64,000 bases of DNA from Polytrichum commune. Taxonomy: Eukaryota > Streptophyta > Polytrichopsida > Polytrichales > Polytrichaceae. The notes beneath the pieces are model-generated. The model searched no databases. It was not told the DNA's origin and saw only the letters and a program-made list of their open reading frames with translations. Location: the NCBI GenBank assembly GCA_950295325.1, contig OX485804.1, positions 27,340,001 through 27,404,000 of the forward strand. Reading direction: 5' to 3'. The position numbers and the translations under genes were made by a program. Of this stretch, positions 11,246 to 21,323 are shown in pieces; position 1 is the first letter of the stretch; each line of letters opens with the position of its first letter.

Positions 11246-14200
11246 TCAGTGCATTACCTCGCCTTGGTCGTGCCTTGACGACGTTGATGCCGGCATCGCG
11301 TGCGCTGCCCCACCTCTGTCACCGCCGCCTCCGACGACGCCGTCAGCCGCAACCTGCTCCTGCAAAGGCTGACTGTCAGGCCTTTGTCCCAACCCAACCT
11401 CCGCATGCGCATCATGCATTGGTTCATCGACTGGGTTAGGAGTAGAGGTATCACCAGGCCCTTGCGGGCCTTCAACATCTAGCATAGGCTCGTCGACCGG
11501 GGTCTGATGGGGGACGGGGTTTGGGTCGGCCGACCCAAACCCTGCTGCTTGGCGAGGGTCGCTCTGCGACGCTGCAACGTCGGCACTGTTTGGGTCGGAC
11601 GACCCAAACATGTGGGGGTCGTCCCGCTGGTGGTGTGGGGGCAAGAGGATGGGAGGCCGGAGCGGGGGGGGTGCCAACGAGCTGGACGCTCCGGGGACGC
11701 GCCAAAGGTTTGGATCATCCACCTGCTGCACAGGCGCGTAAGGACGGGCGTGCGGCTGCAGCAAATCCGCGAAGCTGAAGGAATGCTCCAACGCCGGCCG
11801 CGGGCGGATATCCTGTGGAGGGAAGCCTGCGGGCAAGTGAGGGAATGAACTCGGGGGAGCCATCACCAATCCCTGCGCCAGCATGCCCTGGATCACTTGC
11901 GTGATGAGGTCCGCTTGGGACGGAGTTTGGGACATCGCCCTTTGCCGCTCCTGCTCCAACAGGAGAGCCCTCAACTCCGCGACTTCGTTGCGGACAGAGG
12001 GTTCCTTGGCGGCAGCCCTCTGCAGTCGCACACGCTGCTCCTCGTCTCGGAGCATTTTTGCGTTCGCCTCCTCCACGGTGAGGACCTCCGGTTTCACCCT
12101 CACATTCCCGGCGAACGCTCTGGGGGAGGCAGGATCAGACCTCAGCTTCTTGGCGAGTTCCATGTCGTCCTCGTCCTCGGAGCTTATTGCGATCGTCTCC
12201 TCCACCGCATAGTCCCCGTACAGCTTCTTCCCCTTCATCCTTCTACGCTCCCTGAAGGTGGCCGTCGCGTCCCTCGAGTACATATCCTTGGCGTCGTCCA
12301 CCGTCAACGCGGGCACCAGCCTGCTCTGCGGCGTGGCAGGCCGCATGGCCTTCTTCCGCTGAGGGGCCTCGGATTCTTGAGTGAATCCTGTTGCCCCTTC
12401 CTCCACCTCCCCCTCCACTTTCTCTGCTTCCTCCTCCGCCTCCTCCTCGTCTTCCTCCCCCTCCTCCCCAACCCTGCCACCTGCTCCCATAGACGGATTG
12501 CCCGGATGCAACCCGATGAGCGGCTTTGGCAATTGAACGGGGGCCCGCATGGCGAATTCACCCGGGTTGATTCGCCTCGCAATATCCAAAGGATTCTCGC
12601 CCCCCTCGACGATCTCTTCGACGTAGGATCCGGGTATCCAGTCGAGGATGTCCATTCTCTTGGCCAGCGCCTTTTGGGTCCTGTAGAATTGAACATCGGC
12701 ATCCTCTACATAGGAGTAGATGTTCAACCCAGACATCTGCACAATCAAAATCAATACTATTAGTAACACCAAATGAACATATAATGGAAAATGACTTCCA
12801 AACAAAATAAGAATAGTTAGTTTGGGTCGCTCGACCCAAACTATGCATGGCCCTAGTTTGGGTCGCTCGACCCAAACTATGCATGGCCCTAGTTTGGGTC
12901 GCTCGACCCAAACTATGCATGGCCCTAGTTTGGGTCGCTCGACCCAAACTGTGCATGCCCCTAGTTTGGGTCGTTCGACCCAAACCGAACGTATAGGGAC
13001 TTCTGGGTTTTCTGCTTACCATGGCTGCAAAAATCGGTTTGGACCCCCCGAAAACGTTGAAGATGCAGTCCCCTCTCTTCGTGAGGGTCCTCATCATCCG
13101 CAGGTAGAACTCCATGCGCAGCTCATCCGCGGGGTAGTTGGCGTACTTCGCCTCGTCATATAAGCTCCTGCTGGTACCCAACCCTTCTTGGACTTGGAAG
13201 AGCTTTTCCATCCTGGCTATGGGATGGTTTGGCACCTTAAGCAGCTCAGCTTTGTACACGAAGTACAAACACAGCACGTTGACGATCTTCGTCTTCTTGT
13301 CTTTCAGCGTGCTGTACGCCCCCTCCGCCGGTGCAGCAACGTAGTGAGATTTCGAGACGGCATACTCCGGCTGCAATTTGCGCACGATCTCGTAAACCTG
13401 CTCTGCCCTTCTGTCCTCGACAATCCAGAGCCAGACGTCGACCTCCCTGAATTTGGGGCTGGCGTAGTCCACGAACTTCGACAAGAAATGATCGTAAAAA
13501 GGGGTGCTCATAGTCCCCTCGAATGAGGCTCCAGGGATGTTCCTGAAGTCTATCATTCCGAAGGGGAAGCGGTCCCCGGCTCTAGTCCTGATCGCCTTCC
13601 TTGACTCAGAACCCGGCCAACCCTGGATCCTGAGAGGTTCGACAGTGACCATGTTGAATTGCGCATCGCCTTCGAAACTGACGATCTTCTTCTCCTTTAT
13701 GAAGTTGGAGAAGGCCCGCACTGAGTGTTCGGGAAGCGCCCGGTTCCTCCCCCCCTTCACGAGCTTGGATCTGAGGAAGTCGTCTCCCGCCTCCCTCATG
13801 AGTGCCGCCATGGACGCACTGGTAAACTTATATTCGGCTTTGAAGGCCCTCCAGTGCGCCTCGTCGACCTCTCCGTCCACGATGAGCTTCTTCTCTGGCA
13901 CAAGCTTGTGCAGCTCCTGGACGATGGTCGTCTTCTTCTTCCTGTTCTCCGTCCATTCCTTCATTGTGTAGCATGAAGGGACGAAGATCTTGGGTTTGTT
14001 GAAGACGATCTTAGGGTGGACCCAGCATCTCTTCGCCGTCGTCTCCACGTGTAGGATGTGGGACGCCGCTTTTCCCATCTCTGTCTCAGAGAGACCTTGA
14101 AGCGCTCTGAAGAACTCCCTCACCAGAGGCTTCATTTGCTTGAAGCGCGTAGTCTGGTTGAAGAGCATGCCGGTGTCGGGGTCCATGAGGTCCCCCGTCT

Positions 14201-15940
14201 CGTGTTTTTCAAAAACACTCTTCCATCTTGCCCATACGGAATCGGACGCTGTGATCAAATAGATTTCTCCTCTCAGCTCGTTATACTTTTTCTGCTTGTG
14301 GCTAGCATTGTCGATCGAGGAGAATTTATTGATCATTTGATATTTGAAGTCCTGCACAGGAAGACATTAGCACATGTATCACAACACATAATGGAAAAAC
14401 AAATGCAACAGCAGTTTGGGTCGAACGACCCAAACTATGAACCTGGCGAAAACATCTTAACAATTTCAGAGTTTGGGTCGACCGACCCAAACTATGAACC
14501 TGGGGACAATATCAAAATAATTTCAGAGTTTGGGTCGACCGACCCAAACTATCAACCTGGCAATGACAACAAAATAATGTAGGAGTTTGGGTCGATCGAC
14601 CCAAACATACTCACCTCCCATTTGGGGTTCTTGTCTTTAGCATTCTCCCTTTCCTTGGGAGGCCTTCCATAAAACTCCCACACCTCCCTCGAGGCCATGA
14701 TGTTTCTGATCCACGATGTCTGATAGGCCCTCTTTTTGTTCCCCATGTTGAAGAACCTGGAGATGTCGCTGAGGACCGTCTCGTTGTCCGACCAAACCAC
14801 CAAAGCCTTCCAAACTTTTAGCTTCTCCTTCTGGTTGTTCGGGTCGTCCCACTCGGTCATTAGCTGGATTTTTTTCGAGGCCTCCACACTGTGCTGCCCG
14901 TCAATCAGCCAGAAGTCTCCTTTAGAGATTGCCGGCCACATCTCAGGCGTCGGCATTCTTTTCAGCCCTTGTGGCATGACAACAATTGTCTGCCTGTCGT
15001 CCTTGAACTGCCCGCCCAAGATTTGAGCGACCATCCAGTCGACGTAGGCGTCCTCCTTGGCTCGGACGCACTTCTCTGGTGGCGCAAGGTGGCACTGCGC
15101 AATGTTGACCTCGAATTTGAAGTCCCTGCCCATGAAGAAGCAGTGCAGGCATTTTGTCTCGAAGTTGTTGTTTATTTTTTGTATTTCGCCTGCATCCACC
15201 TCTTGGCCAGGCTTCGGCATCCGGAGCTCCGGGGAAACAGGCTCGTCAGTCATCCCCGATGACTCTCTTCCCCTCTTGGAAGGGGTCGTCTGACGGCTTC
15301 CTGATGGCGTTGGCGTCTCGCTGTCAGCCGGCGTTGTTGTAGTGCTCGTCCGTCTCGAGTCTGCAGGGACCGCCCGCGGTTTCCTCACAGTTTGTGGTCT
15401 TGAGGACCCTGCGCCTTCTTCCGTCGTTGCCTTCCGCCTCACAGGCTGCTGCGTCTTGGGTTTGCTTTGCAGCGCCTTGTTGAGAACCGTGATAGCCTGT
15501 TTTAACTTCGTAAACCTGCTCGCAACCTTCGTGTTCGTTACACTACCATCTATGAATATGGCCTCCGGTTTTATGGTTTCAGGGTCGACGCAAGTCTCCT
15601 TGGCGTACAGGGGGTCGAAGGGCTCGGAGAACTGGTGCATGAACATGTGGACGTTCTGCACGGCGGAGTTCTCCAGTATCACGTCTACGTAGTCCCCGAG
15701 AGACTGGACGGACGCAACCTCCCATCCCGTCAGCGTTGCCCAGGTGTGCTGCTCGTGGGTCCCCACCTTCACCACGAATAGCAGCTTGAACATGGATGCC
15801 TTCACCACCTGAACGGACCATGCCAAAACGACGCCATCTTTTGGGACGTAAGAATCGTCCTGTGGAGTTTCATACTCCTGCCAAAGGTGGTATGGCGCGA
15901 GCATGAACCACCTTTCACCTGGTCTCTTTTTAGGGGCCAT
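11246..15940 (-). CDS. ParB/DGQHR-like plus degenerate amino-methyltransferase-like protein
   Basis: Three coding exons, 15940-14615, 14351-13020 and 12736-11246, join in phase 0 and give 1,382 aa. Donors are GGGAG|GTGAGT and CATG|GTAAGC; acceptors are TCCTGTGCAG and GATTGTGCAG. Start: ATGGCCCCTAAA right after an acceptor, so a leader exon lies upstream. Exon 1 has a Ser/Thr/Pro-rich linker and then FWLIDGQHSVEASKK (about residues 343-358), resembling the DGQHR/DGNHR box of ParB-like domains. Exon 2 has a region like motif IV (MIDFRNIPG, about 710; usual D/N-P-P-Y lost). Near its end it has GDCIFNVFGGSKPIFAAM, like motif I F-x-G-G-S, continued in exon 3 by SGLNIYSYVEDADVQF. The order ParB, motif IV, motif I matches beta-class N4/N6 methyltransferases of bacteria and phages. 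The lost catalytic motif suggests binding rather than catalysis. The tail is acidic, helical and Pro-rich. GAG|GTAATG at 11258 could extend it. All three introns carry palindrome arrays. Confidence 0.65.
12820..12985. repeat. Palindrome array 1: five copies, 36-bp unit, in an intron
   Basis: Palindromes start at 12820, 12856, 12892, 12928 and 12964, exactly 36 bp apart. The centres are CT four times and then TT. Spacers read TATGCATGGCCCTA with one variant. The array lies inside the 283-bp intron 13019-12737 of the methyltransferase-like gene and fills more than half of it. Because 36 is a multiple of three, spurious ORFs run through it. Confidence 0.97.
14414..14606. repeat. Palindrome array 2: four copies, 57-bp unit, in an intron
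   Basis: Palindromes start at 14414, 14471, 14528 and 14585, exactly 57 bp apart, with centres AA, AC, AC and AT. The array lies in the intron 14614-14352. Its last copy ends 8 bp from the GTGAGT donor, so splice-site recognition occurs right beside a potential hairpin. Confidence 0.97.
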
Positions 15941-17026
15941 CTGCAATCCAAGAAATCGAAACTGTGAGTTTCGGTCGATCGACCCAAAGTATTACAATGT
16001 GCATTTAACATTTGGAGGATTGACCCAAACATTTACTTAATTTTCAAAGTCGTTTTAAAAGATCTTTTAGATTTTAAAGTGTGGTTTAGGTGGTCACCCT
16101 GTAATGTTTGGGTCGAGCGACCCAAGCATGATGAGGCTGCAAATTTAGGTATCTCAACACATTCATTTCAGACTGCAATGTTTGGGTCGAACGACCCAAA
16201 CAATTACTTAATTTTGGAAGTTCTTTTATATTTTACAATGTGGTTTAGTTCTTCTCCCTGTAATGTTTGGGTCGAGCGACCCAAATATGTTAGGCTGCAA
16301 ATTTAGGTAGCTCAACCCATTCATTTCAGACTGCAATGTTTGGGTCGAACGACCCAAACAATTACTTAATTTTCAAATTTCTCTTTTATTTTACAATATG
16401 CTTTAGTTCTTCTCCCTGTAATGTTTGGGTCGACCGACCGAAACATGTTAGGTTGCAAATTTAGGTAGCTCAACCCAATCATTTCAGACTGCAATGTTTG
16501 GGTCGAACGACCCAAACATTCACTTAATTTTCAAAGTTCTTTTATATTTTACAATGTGGTTTAGTTCTTCTCCCTGTAATGTTTGGGTCGAGCGACCCAA
16601 ACATGTTAGGCTGCAAATTTAGGTACCTCAACCCAGTCATTTCAGTCTGCAATGTTTGGGTCGAACGACCCAAACATTTACTTAATTTTTGAAGTTCTTT
16701 TATATTTTACAATGTGGTTTAGTTCTTCTCCCTGTAATGTTTGGGTCGAGCGACCCAAACATAATGAGGCTCCAATGTTTGGGTCGCTCGACCCAAACAA
16801 GAGGCTGCAATGTTTGGGTCGAACGACCCAAACATTTAGTTCATTTTAGGCTGCAATTCAAATATTTATTATATTTTAATATGAGTTTGGGTCGTCTCCC
16901 CAAACTACTGTGTTTCCAGATGCATGTTTAATGCTTGGGCAACATATACAATGCTTATGCATTGTATATGTAACAGGAACCTAAAGGGAATGATGCAAAT
17001 TGTGTGCACTGATGCAAATTGCTTAC
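15941..17026 (-). other. Leader intron of the methyltransferase-like gene, about 1.1 kb
   Basis: The acceptor TTGGATTGCAG lies directly before the start codon at 15940. Upstream on the minus strand GACAAG|GTAAGC at 17027/17026 is a strong donor candidate. The intron so defined holds palindrome array 3, a degenerate palindrome at 15968 and a degenerate one at 16885. The pairing of these two splice sites is inferred. Confidence 0.5.
16106..16833. repeat. Palindrome array 3: 11 copies, 158-bp unit with two palindromes each
   Basis: Copies start at 16106, 16180, 16265, 16338, 16423, 16496, 16581, 16654, 16739, 16777 and 16812. The main unit is 158-159 bp and contains two palindromes 73-74 bp apart. 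Centres alternate AG (AC at 16423) and AA. The last three copies are closer together and have centres AG, CT and AA. Copies at 16106 and 16423 have one base changed in the right arm. Spacers are near-identical between units, so the array grew by tandem duplication of the pair. Confidence 0.96.
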
Positions 17027-17710
17027 CTTGTCTTTCAAACTCTTGAAAGCTGCTCTCACAATCTGCTTCTTACAACCAGACTCAGAAACTCTGTTGTGGC
17101 ACTAAAGAACAACTCTCACAAAGATCTCAGAAACACAATGAATCTCTCAAGCACCCTAAAACTTTCTCACAAACCCCCTGATTCTTGCAAACTCAGGCCT
17201 AATTTGAAAGACCTCTACCTTTCTATCACACTCGACCGTGCTCACTTCTACTCAACCTAAAATCACTCCATGCATGAATTTTACAAAACAAGTAAGGAGT
17301 TCAACACAATAAACCGCTCCGAACTCACTCAAAGCTAACACTCTGGACCAAGAAGAGAGAATAAGAAGAGGAAGACAATAACACGAGGAATAGAATGAGA
17401 GAAGAGGAGGAGAAGCATCAGAGAGGAGGAGAGGAATGAAGGAGAAAGAAGAATGAAGGGAAGCGGCGCGACCAAGACAAAAGCAAAAGGTGCAAGAGGA
17501 AGCGCTTGGCGCGGCGCTATGGAAAGCGGCGGCGGCGTTTCCAAGAGCGGCGCTTGGCGCGGAGGAAGAGAGGAAGAAAAAGAGAGAAAGAAAAAAGAGG
17601 AGGGGAGAGAAGGAGAGAGCGGAAGGGGTCACCCTAAACCCTCGAATCCGGGCCATTAGATTGCGCCGGGCCCATCAACGGCTCAGAAGCCTCGCGGGCC
17701 AACACCTTGC
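17027..17710 (-). promoter_or_regulatory. Likely leader exon and promoter of the methyltransferase-like gene
   Basis: Reading on the minus strand, a GC-rich stretch at 17660-17700 has a TGGGCC element (site II-like, at about 17668-17673) and a telo-box-like AGGGTTTAGGGT (17630-17641). These are common in plant housekeeping promoters. They are followed by a long pyrimidine-rich tract (17350-17630) and a possible leader exon ending at the GTAAGC donor at 17026. The minus-strand ORF within the CT tract is low-complexity and I do not call it coding. Confidence 0.35.
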
Positions 17711-17754
17711 CAGGTGTCGACACCTCCTTGGTTTAGGTGGTTGCCCGCGAGGCT
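17688..17754. repeat. Nested GC-rich palindrome
   Basis: A perfect 12-bp inverted repeat, AGCCTCGCGGGC at 17688-17699 and GCCCGCGAGGCT at 17743-17754, flanks a perfect 14-bp palindrome AGGTGTCGACACCT at 17712-17725. Together they could form a cruciform at the probable promoter. Confidence 0.85.
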
Positions 17755-17879
17755 TGTGGTGTTGACACCTGCCACCCTAGGGAGATTGCCTTCCTGGTTG
17801 TCCTTGCCCCTAGGTGCGGGACATAGGAGGGCCGGCGCCTCTCTTGGCCGCCCGGCCCCGGCCTTCTAACCCGCTATTC

Positions 17880-19220
17880 ATTAGCGGCAATTCAATACCA
17901 GTCAAAAACCTACGTGGACTAAGGTATTCCACAAAATTAACACCATCACCAACTCATATTTTAATGGTGTTCAATTGAATGATCACCCGTTGGAATTGAT
18001 AACATCGTTGAATGTAGCCATTATCGTTTTGGTGTATGAATAATGTAATTTATGGAATCATATGAGAGTGTTACAAAGTCTAAGAGGAGTAAGTCATAAT
18101 TATATTGCAATCCACAAAGGCAATTACACGGTGCAATAATATAAATATGGTAACCATTCACATGGTTAACAGTTTAGGATTATGTATTGTAATTTATATG
18201 ATGGTTGTTGGTAGAGGACAATGCTCTAGTCTATAATGGATACCCTAACAAGTAGCATTAGAGTGAACATTAATATATGTACTTAGAAGTTCACATTTGA
18301 AGTACATGGGAGAAACAAATGATTACAAATGTATCTACTGCAACCCCATGGAGTTCACATATCATATGAAGTCATTTAAACATTCAGTTTGATGTTTGAT
18401 GATGCCTGAACCCTAAACCCTAAACCTTAAACAACACAAACCATAACTGGATGGCACATAGGTCAAATGACATGGGCCTTGGTGCTTGTAGTTTCCAATA
18501 CAAATGTATATTGTCATCACAACATCCTAATTCACAAACGTGAAAGATGGATGTGTGGTTTTTCACGAATGAACGCACTAAAGGAAATAAACGATATTGT
18601 GCTCACAAGTAGGTGATACAATATTAACCTATAACCTTGTCACCTGGTAAGAAAAGCATAAGAACTAGATTATAATGGATAGGATGTTGTTCATGTTAAC
18701 ATGTTATTTGGAATAGTGAAATATTATATATTAATTTAAAGTAGATTTCATGTTGTGAATGATATGAGGACATACCTTTTGAACTTTGCATGTTTTGCTC
18801 ACACACATTGGTAGAGTTCAAGGGACTTCACGATAGGTTCAAACATCCTTGGAAGATTGAACGTGCCAAATGTCATTTGTGGTTTAGGGTTCCATTAATG
18901 ACTTCCACATAGGTACTAGGTTATTGTCACACTTGGAGTCTTGAGGATGAAGCAATATTGGGTGCACACATTACAACACAACATATGTTCTTTTAATTAG
19001 CAGAAATTGAAAGTTGGCCAAATTATTCAAGTTTGTCATGGCATTAATTATTTGTTTTCAAAATATAAGTCCTCATGTGAGAGTCTAAATAATAGCATTA
19101 ACTATTATATTTAGTGACTTTTAGTATATGAAGTTTTATAATACATGCACATCTTTTGTCAATATATTGTTTGAAATATACCATAATGTTTGACTACAAG
19201 TAGAGTAAAACCCCTTAATA
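17880..19220. other. Gene-free AT-rich stretch
   Basis: No supportable ORF. A short telomere-like CCCTAAACCCTAAACC lies at 18411-18426. Otherwise I see only AT-rich sequence between the methyltransferase-like promoter and the 78-bp array. Confidence 0.6.
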
Positions 19221-19396
19221 GATATAATCTTACATATTGTCATAGGGTTATTGGTATTTAGTGTATGCGTTCATATGTAGTGTATCAAAACCTTTATATC
19301 CTTTTTAGTTATATGATAGTTAGTGTTTGATACACTTAAAACGAACGCATACACTTCCCATTACTAACCCTATGAGAGTAAGTAACATTAAATGTA
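19221..19396. repeat. Hairpin element (MITE-like)
   Basis: The left arm, 19221-19292, carries CATAGGGTTA..AGTGTATGCGTTC..GTGTATCAAA. It is the imperfect reverse complement of the right arm, 19324-19396, with a short AT-rich loop of about 30 bp. Size and structure fit a non-autonomous hairpin transposon. I see no clear target-site duplication. Confidence 0.7.
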
Positions 19397-19995
19397 AACT
19401 CAAACACTAAATATCCACTATGGTGATATATGGAAGTTACATATAGGGATTTAGTATTAGTAAGGATGTGAGAAAAATATACAACAATGATAAAAGGAGA
19501 AAGGAGATGGCAATAGGGAAGGTGGTGGTGTATTCATGTATAAAACTAATTATGAAAGAGTTGAAGAATAGTGTTGACCAAGTTAGGGTGGTAACAACTT
19601 TAAATATATGTTGAATTATTCATTTGGTGGTTGGGGCAACGAAGAGCCAAGCTAAATATACATTCTCTATTATTGACAAGAAGCGGGAAATTGAGTCAGA
19701 AGGTTTGAATTAACATCCAAAGGAGACCAGGTGGGAAAGGCATCCAAGAGGATGCCCAAAGCGGAGGCGGGTAGTATAAAGAGCCCAACCCCCCCAAATG
19801 CTGGTTCTTTCTTTCATGTCCCAATCCTGAGATTGCTGCAAGCTCTCTAAGTTGGAGCTGTAATACACGGTTTGTATACGCTTCCATTCATGAGCAGCTA
19901 ATTACAACAAGCATCTATGAGTTCAGTTGTCCCAAATAGGTTATAAATAGATTAATAGAGCATCACCCGAATAAATAGGCGGATTTTGCGGAATT

Positions 19996-21110
19996 GTTTG
20001 GGTCGGTCGACCCAAACCCAGCCTTACAGTGTGGGTGCTCTCTGTATTGAGCCAGAACCCATCCTGCCTCAAGGTTTGGGTCGATCGACCCAAACCCAGC
20101 CCTACAGTGTGGGTGCTCACTGTTGTGAGCCTAAACCCATCCTGCCTCATGGTTTGGGTCGATCGACCCAAACCCAGCCCTACAGTGTGGGTGCTCACTG
20201 TTGTGAGCCTGAACCCATCCTGCCTCATGGTTTGGGTCGATCGACCCAAACCCAGCCCTACAGTGTGGGTGCTCTCTGTTGTGAGCCTGAACCCATCCTG
20301 CCTCATGGTTTGGGTCGATCGACCCAAACCCAGCCTTACAGTGTGGGTGCTCTTTGTTGTGAGCCTGAACCCATCCTGCCTCAAGGTTTGGGTCGATCGA
20401 CCCAAACCCAACCCTACAGTGTGGGTGCTCTCTGTTGTGAGCCTGAACCCATCCTGCCTCATGGTTTGGGTCGATCGACCCAAACCCAGCCCTACAGTGT
20501 GGGTGCTCTCTGTTGTGAGCCTGAACCCATCCTGCCTCATGGTTTGGGTCGATCGACCCAAACCCAGCCCTACAGTGTGGGTGCTCTCTGTTGTGAGCCT
20601 GAACCCATCCTGCCTCATGGTTTGGGTCGATCGACCCAAACCCAGCCTTACAGTGTGGGTGCTCTTTGTTGTGAGCCTGAACCCATCCTGCCTCAAGGTT
20701 TGGGTCGATCGACCCAAACCCAGCCCTACAGTGTGGGTGCTCATTGTTGTGAGCCTGAACCCATCCTGCCTCATGGTTTGGGTCGATCGACCCAAACCTA
20801 GCCCTACAGTGTGGGTGCTCATTGTTGTGAGCCTGAACCCATCCTGCAAAAAGGTTTGGGTCGCTCGACCCAAACCCAGCCCTCTAAGTGTGGGTGCTCC
20901 CTGTCGTGACCCAAAACCCATTCTGCCAAAAGGTTTGGGTCGCTCGACCCAAACCCAGCCCCTAAGTGTGGATGCTGTCTGTAGTGAGCCTAAACCCATC
21001 CTGCCAGAAGGTTTGGGTCGCTCGACCCAAATCCAGCGCCTAAGTGTGGGTGCTCTCTGTATTGAGCCTGAACCCATCCTCCCAAAAGGTTTGGGTCGCT
21101 CGACCCAAAC
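19996..21110. repeat. Palindrome array 4: 15 copies, 78-bp unit
   Basis: Palindromes start at 19996, 20074, 20152, 20230, 20308, 20386, 20464, 20542, 20620, 20698, 20776, 20854, 20933, 21011 and 21089. Spacing is 78 bp with a single 79-bp step. The centre is GT in the first copy, AT in the next ten and CT in the last four. Spacers carry CAGCCCTACAGTGTGGGTGC and then CTGAACCCATCCTGCC with few changes, and the CT units share a distinct spacer variant. The 78-bp period keeps several frames open on both strands. The array ends about 210 bp before the start of the transposase-like gene. Confidence 0.97.
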
Positions 21111-21323
21111 CCAGCCTCTAAGTGTGGTTGGGATCTGGGTGCCGGTGTGGCCACTGGCCTTCCGAAACCTTTACAAGCCCAATGGCATAGCAGTCATATG
21201 AACTTGTATGAGCACTGAGTATTTGCAATTTTGTTTATATATGATGGTTTTTTTGTTCTTCGATTTGAACCTACAATTTTTGTGATTTTAAGACAATGTT
21301 CAATGTTCATGTGTGTAGGCAGA

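Noticed and set aside
11897-12763. 288-aa plus-strand ORF opposite the methyltransferase-like last exon
   Set aside because: Antisense shadow of the GC-rich exon; no splice or start context and a composition typical of a reversed acidic/Pro-rich frame.
12822-13163. ORF reading through the 36-bp palindrome array
   Set aside because: Same periodicity effect; the array lies in an intron with good splice sites on the other strand.
17252-17656. 134-aa minus-strand ORF in the CT-rich tract
   Set aside because: Low-complexity Ser/Leu/Phe product of a pyrimidine-rich leader; better read as untranslated sequence.
18411-18426. Telomeric repeat marking a chromosome end
   Set aside because: Only about two units of CCCTAAA; short interstitial copies are common in plant genomes.
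12820-21110. CRISPR-like array (short palindromic repeats at regular spacing)
   Set aside because: Spacers within each array are near-identical, the locus is in an intron-bearing eukaryotic genome, and no cas genes are present.
19941-21201. Long ORFs on both strands through the 78-bp array (up to 390 codons)
   Set aside because: The repeat unit is 78 bp, a multiple of three, so frames stay open by periodicity; both strands read as simple repeats of one 26-residue unit.
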